Assembly (NCBI RefSeq): GCF_963675165.1
Contig: NC_087384.1
Coordinates: 465,001 to 529,000 of the forward strand
DNA length: 64,000 nt
DNA from: Halichondria panicea
Lineage: Eukaryota; Porifera; Demospongiae; Suberitida; Halichondriidae
Reading direction: 5' to 3'
This document shows positions 46,059 to 58,010 of this stretch, piece by piece (position 1 is the first letter of the stretch; each line of letters opens with the position of its first letter). The position numbers were made by a program, and so were the translations under genes. A model generated the notes under the pieces. It saw only the letters and a program-made list of their open reading frames with translations. It ran no database searches and had not been told where the DNA came from.

Positions 46059-46559
46059 AAGCAAGAACTATAATGTATCAGAAACTTTAAGCCAAAGCTG
46101 AAGTAGCTATATATAGCTGTAGTTAGAGAACCCCAAAAAACGATGTTTCCCCAGGATATAGACTAGTATATGCAAATGCAAATACGTGCATATATACTTT
46201 TATAGTTGTAGGCCTCTTTTAGTTTTGATGTGACATCTATAATTATAGGATATTTTGTATACATGCATGCATCTATAATTATAGCAAAGATATAATACCA
46301 TAATTATATTATTAAGCAAGATCAAAAGCATCAGTACTATTCTATTCTTAACACCATATTTATGGTGTTCTCAGCTAGTACATATACAGTTACTGCATGT
46401 GGAAATCTAGGATGTACTGAATGTGGTGTATATATTGCCCTGGGTGTACAACTCAAGATATAGCCAGTGGTAACAGCCTATTACGATACCATGATGCAGT
46501 CCTGCATCTTGCGTGCATGTGCTGCAACACCCTATACACTGTACAACCCCCTCACCATG

Positions 46560-48805
46560 AGGTGACCTTGTCTATGATGGGCATGACTTGATCCTGGAGA
46601 TCCAGTGGAAAGTTCTCAGCCAAACAAACAGTTGCTTTCAGTTTCTGTGTTCTAGTGGGTCACTTCAGGAGCTCTGCCAATACCTGCAGCGAGGGGGGTG
46701 GTACATATAATCAGGCACTCCTGCAATGCATTTGTCGAAACTACAGTACATGTACGAATAATCATATATAGCTAGTGCTAAACCCTAGCTCAGCAGTTGT
46801 ATAGACCTTTAGCATAGTCTACTTTTGTACATGTGAAGGCAATGCAAGCCCATTAGCAAGGGCATTAAAACTAAGCTAACTAAATTGATGTGAACGTTAT
46901 GCATAATGGTAAGGCTTGTGATGCATGGCCGGTCAGACATGCACTGGGACTAGGATCACATGCAGCAGAGCCAGCAAGCTAGGGCTCACATGCAAGCAGC
47001 ACATGCATGCACAGCTAGATATAGGATAAAGATGAATAATTATTGCGCATGTGTAATGCAGTGCCTCGAATTAAAGGTGCGTGTAACCTACTGTATAGCG
47101 CGAAATTTTCGAGGCACTTATAATTATTTGTAGACTTAATTTTCGTGTAGATTTCTGAAATCCGCGAAAATTAAGCCCCTCGAAAATTTCGCGCTATACG
47201 GTATTTGAGTTCAACCACCATAATAATATTCTTTATACAATGATTTCACACATAGCATAATACAACACGATAAAACTAATATATTTCTCGCTAATTTAAA
47301 GTTTAAAAATTCAGTTATTTCTCCTCCAGAGATAACTTGAGTATTCTCTGCAATTCCTCGTCTCTCGAATCCTCTTCTTCGTGTCGTCGTTTCCTGGCTT
47401 CCTCCTCTTCCAAATGCCGACTCAGCGCTAGGGCAAACTCCAACTCTTCATCGGCAGCATTTAGACCACGCCTACTGACCACACCCCCATGTCCAGACCT
47501 ACGATAGAGAATGGAAAATCCATGGAGATTGTGTGAAGATCAGTATAATTATATAATACATGCAGTAACACAAAACATACTAAATTGAGGCATTTCTGTA
47601 GTTTGAAATTATATAACTACATGCAGACTTATATGCTCAAAGCTTGCAAACACACTAAAAACACCCACCAACAAATGAACCACACCCACTCACCCCATGA
47701 GTGTCTAGTCCCCTAGTGCCTCCCTCAAGCTCAGCTGTTCCTCCGGGTCCCCTTCCCCCTGCTCCAGGAGGCTCTGTCGTATGGCCAGCTGTAACAGCTC
47801 CTCCTCTTCGTTAGCCATGGAGTAGGAGCCCGTGTTGAGTCGTCGGTAGGTGGGCGGGACTTGGAAACACTCCTCAGAGATGGTGCACACCTCCTGGGTC
47901 TGTACAGTGGAGCTGTGTGTGTGTGGGGGTGTGGTGGAGCTGTGTGTGTGTGGGTGTATGGGGTGTGTGGTGGAGCTGTGTGTGTGGGGGGGGTGGTTCA
48001 ATTTTGTGAAATTTATTGAAGAAGCATCAAGGACTGTTACAAGTTAATACATTAATTTTAGAAAATTAATGGTTTAGCTTAATTACAGTCACAACAAACA
48101 AGGTATAAATAGAGTGAGTACATAGTACAATCAACTGATGCCTGTTAGATTGTACAGAATGGTAGCTACAGCGTACAACAGAGATCTACCCACACACTGG
48201 TGGATGCATGGTGGTTGCCTGGTACTCCACTTCACCTAGTTTTCTACATGTATATATGCAATAAGACGGTTGTGGTTAAGTAAACATGTATTGCATTTTG
48301 TGTTTTAAGATTGAAATAGCCACCACTTCGAAATTCTGGGTAGATCCCTATAATACAGTGCATGTATACTCACCTTCCCATGTCTACAGCTGAGTCAGCT
48401 GGTGTTGTGTCCTCAGGGTCTACACTACTACCACCAGCAGCACGTTCATGTCGCTGCTTGACCAGGCCACCTTCCGTCGTTGCCAAGGATATGGGACCAG
48501 TGGGCGTGTACACAGGTACGGGATCTTCCCTCCTCTCCTCAGTACGTAGTGACACGTGAGGGACAGGCTCACTGTGACTATTGACATTACCAAAGGTCAC
48601 CTTGGCAGACATCAAAGGAATCTCTATAATTAAAGTATGAAGGAAATGAGATACAAAACTAATTTAAAAGTGTTGAGATAATTATATACAAACGTGTACA
48701 GTAAATAATGTGCTGTTTACCAAATCTGACAGGGAAGCCTGAGGGCATTTGGAGGTTGATGAAGTCTTTCACCTTGGCAAAGTGGGGAGTGTTCATAGCC
48801 TGCAT
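46560..48805 (-). pseudogene. ANKRD13-like exons B, F, E, D, C, copy 8
   Basis: Right to left: C (48730-48800, NTPHFAKVKDFINLQMPS), D (48370-48625, LMSAKVTFGNVNSHSEP), E (47705-47920, FQVPPTYRRLNTG with UIM), F (47310-47500, two UIMs). Exon E has a premature stop: CAG of the paralogues is TAG at the end of EALGD, so the last UIM exon is cut off. Exon B at 46560-46680 belongs to the preceding unit and surrounds P5. Together with A0, A and B at 52.1-53.1 kb this forms one transcript-order unit with P6 nested in its intron. Confidence 0.75.
47089..47203. mobile_element. MITE, family 2, short copy
   Basis: 115 bp with inverted ends CTGTATAGCGCGAAATTTTC and the complement of GAAAATTTCGCGCTATACGG. 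Almost fully palindromic. Confidence 0.8.
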
Positions 48806-49122
48806 GGAGTGTGGGAGAGAGGTACACATTAAGAATCGGTAAATGTTATTAATTTGTGGGAATGTTATACAGGAAGGGGGTGTATCAAGACTATGATATA
48901 CATACATGTAATAGTTCTAAGACTCTAGACGGTCATTATTAAATACAAGGACAACTGAAATTCATGTGCATGAAGGGGTGTGACTGTCAGTATCAAATAA
49001 TAAGCTCCAAGAATCCTTATGAGAATATTTATTGCTGGGGAAACTGAAGGAATGTGCATAAAGGGGTGTGGCTACTAAATATACAACCCAGGTTATTAAC
49101 CAAATTCATGATCAAAGTTGCA

Positions 49123-49130
49123 TATATAAA
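49123..49130 (+). promoter_or_regulatory. TATA box of protease P6
   Basis: TATATAAA 63 bp before the ATG at 49186. Confidence 0.6.
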
Positions 49131-49185
49131 CAGTAGTCCATTGGTAAATTCATTCAGAATTTTGAACACTCCAGCTCAGTGCAGA

Positions 49186-50556
49186 ATGAACAAGGTAAAC
49201 ATTGTTGTCCTGGCTCTAACTGCTTTGGTTGTTGCTACGGCAGCAACCAAGCTCATCACTGGACGCTCCAGTCGCTGGGACCAGATGATCCATGACCATG
49301 AGACAAGACACAAGAGACAAACTGGGCGAGAGTGGAGAACCGTTGATGAATCTTGTGATGATCTTGGTGATGTGACGCGGTTTGACCAACTAGGAAGACG
49401 TAATTCTGGCATTCTGGCTCCAGTGGCAGATCAGGGAGGCTGTGGTAGCTGTTGGGCATTTGCAGCAGCTCATGCAGTGTCTGATACAAGGAACATAGCA
49501 GCTGGTAGACAATTGGACCTGCTCTCCGCTCAATACACTACCCGATGTGCCGCCGCACCAATAAAGAGTGGGTACGGTTGCTGTGGAGGTAACACTGTGA
49601 GAGCTCTAAGACACTATCGTGACACTGGGGTTGTTACAGACGTTTGTTTGCCATATATTTCAAGCAGCTCAAAACCACTGGACGGAATTGCAAAAGATAA
49701 CTTTGCCTGGAAAGCAAATAATGCCCTAACTTGTTTTTCAGAATGTGCAGATAGATCAAACTTCAATCCACAAGCAATAACAATTGACAGCTACTACGCC
49801 ACGTCAACTTACACTGATGACACCATAATAAATGCTCTGAACAATGGACAGGCAGTGAAAGCTTCGATTAAGACAAACATGGACTTAAAACAATACAAGT
49901 GTGGTGTCTTGACAACAACACCCCCAGCTTTGACAGAGAAGTCTACCCATTCTGTTACAATTGTGGACTACGGGAGCACTGACACTGAAGTCGATTTTTG
50001 GGTGATTAAGAATAGCTGGGGAAGCAATCGTGGAGAGAGTGGGTACTACAGAGTGAGGAGAGGAGAAGGAGACCTCGGAATTGGACGCTATCCCATAGCC
50101 TTTCCATTACTTTCCCCAGAATCAACAACACCATCATCAGATTTTACTGCAGAAAACGAAGAAACATGCGCAGCAGAGGATGTTACCAATCCACAAAACA
50201 ATGACATTACAATGAGTGCAGTCGACTTCGCACTACAAGGTCTCGTTGACAATCAGCAAGTCCAGTGCCCCAATGGAGTAGCAGCCACTGGTCTAAGCTT
50301 GGTCTCTTTTGATGATGCTGATGTTCAAGTGGTGGCTGGTATGGTGGTGGAGTTGATTGTTCAAACAAGCTTAGAAGGATGTGGAGCAACTGTAACAAGA
50401 CGTCTAACTTTGACAGTGTTTATCAATCTCGACGGAATGTTTACCCTCACAGCCTACAACATTGGAGACACCATCGAAAACACGGCTAAGATCCTAACTG
50501 CCTCTATGCTGCTACTGTTTGCCATGGTGATGATCAACCTCGTGATTAACAAGTAA
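49186..50556 (+). CDS. Protease-cystatin fusion P6, 456 aa, all catalytic residues
   Basis: Single exon. The open frame extends upstream to 49054, but that passes the TATA box; the Met at 49186 (MNKVNIVVLALTALVV) aligns with the other copies. Signal peptide, RHKRQ site, papain-like domain with DQGGCGSCWAF, THSVTIVDYG and KNSWGSNRGESGYYRVRRG, all four key positions intact. Cystatin-like domain with SAVDFALQGL and QVVAGMVVELIV, and a disulfide-type Cys in EGCGATVT. Hydrophobic C-terminal tail (ILTASMLLLFAMVMINLVI). It lies antisense in the B-C intron of ANKRD13-like copy 8. Predicted to be a surface-anchored protease with its own inhibitor-like domain. Confidence 0.88.
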   Translation: MNKVNIVVLALTALVVATAATKLITGRSSRWDQMIHDHETRHKRQTGREWRTVDESCDDLGDVTRFDQLGRRNSGILAPVADQGGCGSCWAFAAAHAVSDTRNIAAGRQLDLLSAQYTTRCAAAPIKSGYGCCGGNTVRALRHYRDTGVVTDVCLPYISSSSKPLDGIAKDNFAWKANNALTCFSECADRSNFNPQAITIDSYYATSTYTDDTIINALNNGQAVKASIKTNMDLKQYKCGVLTTTPPALTEKSTHSVTIVDYGSTDTEVDFWVIKNSWGSNRGESGYYRVRRGEGDLGIGRYPIAFPLLSPESTTPSSDFTAENEETCAAEDVTNPQNNDITMSAVDFALQGLVDNQQVQCPNGVAATGLSLVSFDDADVQVVAGMVVELIVQTSLEGCGATVTRRLTLTVFINLDGMFTLTAYNIGDTIENTAKILTASMLLLFAMVMINLVINK

Positions 50557-50712
50557 AGCAAGAGCAGAAATTTTAAGCAAAGCTATAGCTGTACGTATAG
50601 TTACTAAAAAAACGTTTCCCTATATAGGTAAGATATAGTTAATTTATAATAATTATTATACACATAATTTAATTATGCATAATTATTAATTGTTTTGACC
50701 CTCTCTCTATTT

Positions 50713-51258
50713 AGTCTCGCGGGCCATACTATGAACTGATTGAACTGATATTGATATACTACGTATGGTGACTATAGCCAGGTTTTCGGGTTGAGTTCTG
50801 GAATTTTGGAACGATGGCATTTCAAGAATTTCCACACAAAAATGTACCGCAAGCATTTAAAAGGAGCATCGTTTACAATCGTCCGCCATTGCTAAGCTAT
50901 ACACTGTACTGTTGGTTATACAATCAGGCACTCTAAATATAGCTGCAGTCAAGAGTGAAAAAAAAGAATAGGGAGCCCAAAAGTTGGCAAGACTATGGTT
51001 TCATTATTACAGGCAGAAAAGCCAAGACCCCTTCTCTCGATCCAGAGTTATACTGAATATGATAGCATGTGATATGGAAACAGAAGTCAGTGTGCAATAG
51101 ACAACATTTTTCTTGTATGTGCAGCTCTAGAGATCTAGATCTGGATCATCCATTGTCTTGATAGTCTTACGCAATAATTATTAAAATTCCACTGCGACAC
51201 AAAAACCTGGCTATAGTCACCATACCATATCAGTATTTAAAGTATGGCCCACGAGACT
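50713..51258. mobile_element. Foldback MITE, about 545 bp, long inverted ends
   Basis: AGTCTCGCGGGCCATACTATG...GTATGGTGACTATAGCCAGG at the left is mirrored by CCTGGCTATAGTCACCATACC...AGTATGGCCCACGAGACT at the right (about 75-bp arms). The interior has no open frame. It sits in the spacer between P6 and exon B. Confidence 0.75.
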
Positions 51259-51692
51259 ACTCTATATTAGCTTTGATGTGTGTTCTCTATACATTGCAAT
51301 TGAATGTTTTGTAGCAAGAGTCATATACTCCATGCACCCCACTGCATAACCCCGTACCAATAAGACCATCATTATAAATATTTTTTGAGTAGCCTAAAAG
51401 AAGGTTCTATAATTTATTGTGGGTATGATAAAAACGTATATATTTAATTGGTCATGCACTTTAGCTTTTGGCACAAGATTGAAGAGTACCATAATAATAA
51501 TTCCATACTGAACATCTGTTTACAGTGTTGTCCTAATACATTCCACTGACTGTGCTTGCAGGTGTATTGTGGTGTGTATGTACTCGCAGGTGTGCCCAGC
51601 AAATATAATTGTGGTACAATCACTTACTGCTATCTGTATTGTGGTGTCCCTAGCTGCCTCAGCTGCGCCCTGCCAGGCCTTGGCAACATACA

Positions 51693-51929
51693 TACCGTAT
51701 AGCGCGAAATTTTCGAGGGGCTTAATTCTCGCAGATTTCGTGGGTTAGCAATCCTACACGAAAATTAAGTCCACGAAAATTGTTCTTTAATTAGAATTAT
51801 CTGCTATAACGTACAAAGATTAAAGGCGTGGCTTCCGGTAAGCAGTCATTCTACGAACATTGTGCAACGAAATGCTTTTAGAGGCCATTCCACGAAATAT
51901 AAGTGCCTCGAAAATTTCACACTATACAA
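51693..51929. mobile_element. MITE, family 2, long copy
   Basis: 237 bp from TACCGTATAGCGCGAAATTT to a degraded right end (CGAAAATTTCACACTATAC). Contains the internal TTTCGTGGGTTAGCAATCC shared with 15975-16164. Confidence 0.75.
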
Positions 51930-52119
51930 TCCCAAGATAGCCATGCATGGTACAGACATGCATCCTGGTACTGCATGCAACAGTACACCCTATTATATAC
52001 AACCCCTAGCTATGTATCATGAGGTCTATGATATGCCTATAAACACCAAGGCATGGATATATGCAACACCCTACACTGTATGTATATACAACCCCTAGCT
52101 ACGTATGTACCATGGAGGC

Positions 52120-53125
52120 ATGAGGTCTATGATGGGCATGACTTGATCCTGGAGGTCCAGTGGAAAGTCCTTAGCCAAACAAACAGTTGCTTTCAGTTTC
52201 TATGTTCTAGTGGTCACTTCAGGAGCTCTGCTAATACCTGCATGCATAAATATAATAAAATATATTTGCCAAAAGCACAGTACAAGTACAATAAAGTGGC
52301 CTGGCAGAATTATTAGCTTCAAGCTCTAGCCACCACAAGATATGTTCATGTGGGTAATTATTTCACCTTCAACACACAAACATCATCTAGTAACCACACC
52401 TACCACAATCAATTAGATAAAGCCAGAGGAGAATAGTGGTCAAAAAAGTCTTAATTAAAACAGATTGCATTCCGATCATATAATTTTGATTTCATTGTGA
52501 TTGGAGGTTGATCAGAATGCAATTAAAGTCTTCCGAAGCAGATTTTAATTGACACCTACAATATTCTCCTCTGGTATAGCTGCCCTATGGCCACATAGCA
52601 ACTATCAGTGACTCACAATCAGGCTCTTCCTTGTTGTTAGGCTCAGTGAAGTATTGCTTCAATGTCAGTCTCGGCCCAGTACTCTGTCGGGCCTCCTCCG
52701 TGGAGGGGGTGTGGTCAATGGGTGTGGCCTCAACTGCTGGCAAGTTAGATGCATGATTTTGTGCGGCCCCCAGAAAGTCTTACAATGGACTAACACTCTT
52801 TTGTTTCTTCTTCTCTGACTCTGGGAGATGTTCCACCCTCGTGTTGGTCTTGATATTGAGCCCAGTCGCTGTGAACACCTACAGAGGAAAGGGGAGGGGC
52901 TAGACTGTTACCCGGGGACAATGCGTATGCGAACTAGATGCAAACAGGTAAGTATAAAGTACAGTTTTTCTATGACAAGGTGATACAGTGAAACTGAAAG
53001 GTAGCAGAGCTATATAGTGTACCTTTTGTGAGTATCCACTGATCTGCTCCCAATGGTGGTTGCTAAGGCTCTTATCAATCACCTACCAAGACAAGGAGGC
53101 AGAGTAGAAGGGTGTGGCCTATAGC
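52120..53125 (-). pseudogene. ANKRD13-like exons A0, A, B (5' part of copy 8) and GIT relic
   Basis: A0 (53033-53075, HHWEQISGYSQK), A (52620-52880) and B (52125-52235, ATVCLAKDFPLDLQDQVMPIIDLM, intact). Exon A has a stop: SVSPL then TAA where the 36.4-kb copy has CAA (Gln). A relic of the GIT 3' end (AAGACAAGGAGGC...GTGTGGCC) is at 53088-53125, right of A0, the same place as in the 36.7-kb unit. Confidence 0.7.
52423..52574. mobile_element. MITE, 152 bp, 13-bp inverted ends
   Basis: Starts CCAGAGGAGAATA and ends TATTCTCCTCTGG; the interior is partly self-complementary (GATTGCATTCCGATCA and TGATCAGAATGCAAT). It separates exons B and A of the ANKRD13-like copy. Confidence 0.7.
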
Positions 53126-53371
53126 TAAAGTGGTGAACTGTTGTAATTGTGCATGGAGTTGAAATAAGTATACATCTTGATCTAGTAATCATGTTTCAAG
53201 TGTGTTTAATTTTATTCTGTTAGGGTTTTTTTTTAGTACAGTGTGTACACGACTAATTACAACAAACAATTGGTAATTAATACACTGCATGATTCCACAC
53301 ATAATTATGTATAATCAAATAACACGACAAAACTAGTATATTCCTCGCTAATTTAAAGTTTAAAAATTCAG

Positions 53372-54905
53372 TTATTTCTCCTCCAGAGATAATTTGAGTA
53401 TTCTCTGCAATTCCTCGTCCTGTGAATCCTCTTCTTCGTGTCGTCGTTTCCTGATTTCCTCCTCTTCCAAATGCCGACTCAGCGCTAGGGCAAACTCCAA
53501 CTCTTCATCGTCAGCATTTGGACCCCGCCTACTGACCACATCCCCAGAACCAGACCTACGATAGAGAGTGGAAAACACATGAAGATTTTATGTGAACATC
53601 AGTGCAGTAACAAATGCCTCAAGGCAATATTCTGATATAATTATTTATTATCACTTTGATATACATGTAATTATCATGCAGACTTATGCTCTAAGCTTGC
53701 AAACACACTAAATACATACACCTACAAAATGACCGTAACCACACCCACTCACCCCATAAGTGTCTGGTCCCCTAGTGCCTCCCTCAAGCTCAGCTGTTCC
53801 TCCGGGTCCCCTCCCCCCTGCTCCAGGAGGCTCTGTCGTATGGCCAGCTGCAACAGCTCCTCCTCTTCGTTAGCCATGGAGTAGGAGCCTGTGTTGAGTC
53901 GTCGGTAGGTGGGCGGGACTTGGAAACACTCCTCAGAGATGGTGCACACCTCCTGGGTCTGTACAGTGGAGCTGTGCGTGTGTGTGTGTGTGGGGGTGTG
54001 TGTGTGGTGGTGTGTGTGGGTGGGGGTAGTGGAGCTGTGTGTGTGTGTAGGTGTGTGTGGTGGAGCTGTTTGTGTGGGGGGGGTGGTTCAATTTTGTGAA
54101 ATTTGTTGAAGAAGCATCAAGGACTGTTACAAGTTAATACATTAGATTAGAAAATAAATTAATGGTTTAGCTTAATTACAGTCACAACAAACAAGGTATA
54201 AATAGAGTGAGTACATAGTGCAATCAACTGATGCCTGTTAGATTGTACAGAATGGTAGCTACAGCGTACAACAGAGATCTACCCACACACTGGTGGATGC
54301 ATGGTGGTTGCCTGGTACTCCACTTAACCACCTAGTTTTCTACATGTACATGCAATTAGACGGTTGTGGTTAAGTAAACATGTATTGCATTTTGTGTTTC
54401 AAGATTGAAATAGCCACCACTTTGAAATTCTGGGTAGATCCCTGTAACATTTATACAGTGCATGTACTCACCTTCCCGTGTCTACAGCTGAGTCAGCTGG
54501 TGTTGTGTCCTCAGGGTCTACACTACTACCACCAGCAGCACGTCCATGTCGCTGCTTGACCAGGCCACCTTCCGTGGTTGCCAAGGATACGGGACCAGTG
54601 GGTGTGTACACAGGTACGGGATCTTCCCTCCTCTCCTCAGTGCGTAGTGACACGTGAGGGACAGGCTCACTGTGACTATTGACATTACCAAAGGTCACCT
54701 TGGCAGACATCAGATGGAAGAAAGGAATCTCTATAATTAAAGTATGAAGGAAATGAGATACAAAACTAATTTAAAAGTGTTGAGATAATTATATACAAAC
54801 GTGTACAGTAAATAATGTGCTGTTTACCAAATCTGACAGGGAAGCCTGAGGGCATTTGGAGGTTAATGAAGTCTTTCACCTTGGCAAAGTGGGGAGTGTT
54901 CATAG
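53372..54905 (-). CDS. ANKRD13-like protein, C-terminal exons C-F, intact (5' half outside window)
   Basis: Four exons: C (54842-54905), D (about 54478-54735), E (53749-53980) and F (53372-53558). They encode AMNTPHFAKVKDFINLQMPS, EIPFFHLMSAKVTFGNVNSH, a Ser/Pro/Glu linker, FQVPPTYRRLNTG, the UIM EEEELLQLAIRQSLLEQ, the UIM DDEELEFALALSRHLEEEE and the terminal UIM DEELQRILKLSLEEK. ANKRD13 proteins bind Lys63-linked ubiquitin through such UIMs and control endosomal sorting of receptors. No stop or frameshift was seen in these exons, unlike all other copies, so this is the best candidate for the live gene's 3' end. The ankyrin repeats and exons A-B should lie to the right, beyond the transposon and probably beyond 64 kb. 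Exon limits of D are approximate. Confidence 0.75.
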
Positions 54906-55210
54906 CCTGCATGGAGTGTGGGAGAGAGGTACACATTAAGAATCGGTAAATGTTATTAATTCGTGGGAATGTTATACAGGAAGGGGGTGTATCAAGACTA
55001 TGTTATACATACATGTAATAGTTCTAAGACTCTAGACGGTCATTATTAAATACAAGGACAACTGAAATTCATGTGCATGAAGGGGTGTGACTGTCAGTAT
55101 CAAATAAGCTCCAAGAATCCTCATGAGAATATTTATTGCATAAAGGGGTGTGGCTACTAAATATACAACCCAGGTTATTAACCAAATTCATGATCAAAGT
55201 TGCATATTAT

Positions 55211-55216
55211 TATAAA
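55211..55216 (+). promoter_or_regulatory. TATA box of protease P7
   Basis: TATAAA 64 bp before the ATG at 55275. Confidence 0.6.
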
Positions 55217-55274
55217 CAGTAGTTCCATTGGTAGAATTCATTCAGAATTTTGAACACTCCAGCTCAACGCAAGA

Positions 55275-56666
55275 ATGAACAAGGTGGTGAACATTGTTGT
55301 CCTGGCTCTAACTGCTTTGGTTGTTGCTACAGCAGCAACCAAGCTCATCACTGGACGCTCCAGTCGCTGGGACCAGATGATCCAAGACCATGAGACAAGA
55401 CACAAGAGACAAGCTGGGCGAGAGTGGAGAACCGTTGATGAATCTTGTGATGATCTTGGTGATGTGACTCGGTTTGACCAGCTTGGAAGACGTAATTCTG
55501 GCCTTCTGGCTCCAGTGGCAAATCAGGGAGACTGTGGCAGCTGTTGGGCATTTGCAGCAGCTCATGCAGTGACTGATACAAGGAACCTAGCAGCTGGTAG
55601 ACGATTGGACCTGCTTTCCGCTCAATACACGACTCGATGTGCAACACGTCACCTTGGGTATGGTTGCTGTGGAGATAACCCTGGAAGAGCTCTTCTACAA
55701 TACCGTGACATTGGAGCTGTTACGGACATTTGTAGGCCATATGATCAAACAAGCTCCAGAGCTAATGTACCAAAATATATATTAGATGATGAAGTAGCAT
55801 TGAAGGCCTGGAAAGAAAGAAATCCTAAAACATGCTTTGAAGCTTGTGCAGATGGATCAGCCTACAATCTAGGCTCAATAACAATTAACAGCTTTTACAC
55901 TGGATGCCCACCACTGTACAATGATGATACCATAATTAATGCTCTGAACAATGGACATGTCGTGATACTAGGGTTGAGGACAAGCTACAACTTGAGGCAA
56001 AAATACAAGTGTGGTATATATTCAACATCCCCATATTTTGACGATGGACTTCATGCCGTTATAATTGTGGACTACGGAACTGCTGATACTGGAACCAATT
56101 TTTGGGTGCTCAAGAATAGCTGGGGAAGCGACTATGGAGAGAGTGGGTACTTCAGAGTTAGGAGGGGACGAGGAGACCTCCAAATTGGAAGCTACAATAT
56201 ATTTATTCCATTACTTTCTCCAGATCCAGCATTACCACCGTCAGAAGACTCCACTGCAGAGCTAGAAGAAACATGCGCATTGATGGCTGTTAGCAATCCA
56301 TTCAATGATAACTCAACAATGAGTGCTGTCGAATTCGCACTAGAAGGTCTTGTTGACGATCGAAGAGTGCAGTGTCCCAATGGAGTAGCAGCTACTGGTC
56401 TAAGCTTGCTCTCTTTTGACAGTGCAGGTATCCAAGTGGTGGCTGGTACAATGGTGGAGTTGATCGTAGATGTGAGTCTCGAAGGATGTGGAGCGACTGT
56501 AACAAAAACTCTAGAATTGACGGTATTTATCGATCTTGATGGAATTTTCACCCTCACTGACTACAACATTGGAGACAGCAGCATCGGAAACACGGCTAAG
56601 ATCCTAACTGCCTCCACACTGCTACTGTTTGCCATGGTGATGATCAACCTCATGATCAACAATTAA
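55275..56666 (+). CDS. Protease-cystatin fusion P7, 463 aa, all catalytic residues
   Basis: Single exon. Residues 1-21 signal peptide; 42-45 RHKR, a furin-type site; about 60-310 papain-like (C1A) domain with Gln84, Cys90 (NQGDCGSCWAF), His260 (GLHAVIIVDYG), Asn281 and Trp283 (KNSWG); 311-340 Ser/Pro/Asp/Glu linker; about 345-430 cystatin-like domain with SAVEFALEGL, the QVVAG loop at 387-391 and Cys405; 441-460 hydrophobic tail preceded by small residues (DSSIGN), fitting a GPI signal. The classical C1A propeptide is absent. The most diverged copy in the middle of the protease domain (residues 160-250). It lies antisense within the B-C intron of the ANKRD13-like gene whose exons C-F look intact. 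Family roles (cathepsin-like proteolysis, cystatin inhibition) are known; their combination here is inferred from sequence motifs. Confidence 0.88.
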   Translation: MNKVVNIVVLALTALVVATAATKLITGRSSRWDQMIQDHETRHKRQAGREWRTVDESCDDLGDVTRFDQLGRRNSGLLAPVANQGDCGSCWAFAAAHAVTDTRNLAAGRRLDLLSAQYTTRCATRHLGYGCCGDNPGRALLQYRDIGAVTDICRPYDQTSSRANVPKYILDDEVALKAWKERNPKTCFEACADGSAYNLGSITINSFYTGCPPLYNDDTIINALNNGHVVILGLRTSYNLRQKYKCGIYSTSPYFDDGLHAVIIVDYGTADTGTNFWVLKNSWGSDYGESGYFRVRRGRGDLQIGSYNIFIPLLSPDPALPPSEDSTAELEETCALMAVSNPFNDNSTMSAVEFALEGLVDDRRVQCPNGVAATGLSLLSFDSAGIQVVAGTMVELIVDVSLEGCGATVTKTLELTVFIDLDGIFTLTDYNIGDSSIGNTAKILTASTLLLFAMVMINLMINN

Positions 56667-57220
56667 AGCAAACTGATGTATATAGCTAGCTGCATAGTAG
56701 AACCCCTAAAATAACCGCTTCCCTATAGGTAGGATATATAGATAACTATAATTATGTTAATTTCTGATGTGATCTTTATAGATTCCAATTGAATGTTGTG
56801 TAGCAAAAGTCATAATGATTATAACAGTACAAAGAGTCCTTAACAACAAACCACACCCCATTCTAACGAACTGCATAACCTACTGCCAATAAGTTGAGCT
56901 GGAAAGATCCAATATATATACCATCGACATTAAAATGAATTTTAAAAGAAGGCCCTAAATACTAGCTATATACTGTGGTATGATAAAAACGTTAATCCAT
57001 GCAAAAAACACACCAACGCTATAATAATCATAATAATGCTCATACACCATAATGAGAAAACCATGCACCAAATATACTTTGTACAAATCCTATATGTATA
57101 TACCTAATGGCTTAGCAGAGTCAGGAGGGATCTATTCACACTATACCTTGCAGATAGTGCTGAATTCCCTTTAAATTCAGTCCTCAGTATTATTACTATA
57201 GTGTTTGGGTGAAGGGTGTG
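56667..57220. other. Array spacer, no gene seen
   Basis: A+T-rich spacer following P7, up to the left end of the transposon. No coding signal and no recognisable ANKRD13-like exon. Confidence 0.6.
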
Positions 57221-57261
57221 CACTGAAAAAACAAATGGTTCATAATAACCCAGAAAAATGG

Positions 57262-57790
57262 GTTAAAACATGTGCAATTCAGATGACCCACTCGCTGGGT
57301 TACAACAACATTTAAAAACATAGGTCGGATGTACCTACAGCTTGATGGGTTATTCCAACACATTCACAAAAGGTATAAATACCCAGATATATATTGGTTG
57401 TAGCAACCAGCCACATAGGTTATTTTGAGCATATTCGTAATGGGTTGTATCAACCTCTCATAGGTAAAAATACCCAGCTATAATATAGGTTGTAGCAACC
57501 AGCCACATAACGTATTTTAAGCATATTGGTAATGGTTTGTATCAACTCCCATGGGTAAAAATACTCAGTTATACATAGGTTGTAATAATCAGACACATAG
57601 GGTATATTTGGTATTGGTTGTATAAAGAAACCTCCCATAGGTAAAAATACCCAGCTATAGGCTGTAGCAACCAGCCACACAGGTTCCTTTGAGCATATTG
57701 GTAATGGTTGTAGCAACTTCAAATAGGTAACAATACCCAGCTATATAATAAGTTGAAGTAACTAGCAACCTCCCATAATAATATTATGTG
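57262..57790. repeat. Left subterminal repeats of the transposon
   Basis: About five units of 90-110 bp, each with GGGTAAAAATACCCAG, a TATAGGTTGTAGCAACCAGC core and GCATATTGGTAATGG. Likely transposase-binding region, by analogy with CACTA elements. Confidence 0.75.
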
Positions 57791-58010
57791 CCATAGGCTC
57801 TATAGCACAACCGTTATTTTGAGTAGTAGCTAGTCATAGCAGTCATCACCCGGCCATAATTATAACAGTACACATGAATGGGTATACTAACTATATTTGC
57901 ACAAAAACAATAAACTGATAACGTACTTATACACATAGCTAATAATTATTATAGCTAGCTGGTCTATAGTGAATAGTTATAACGTACTTACATAGTGAAA
58001 TGGTTGATTG

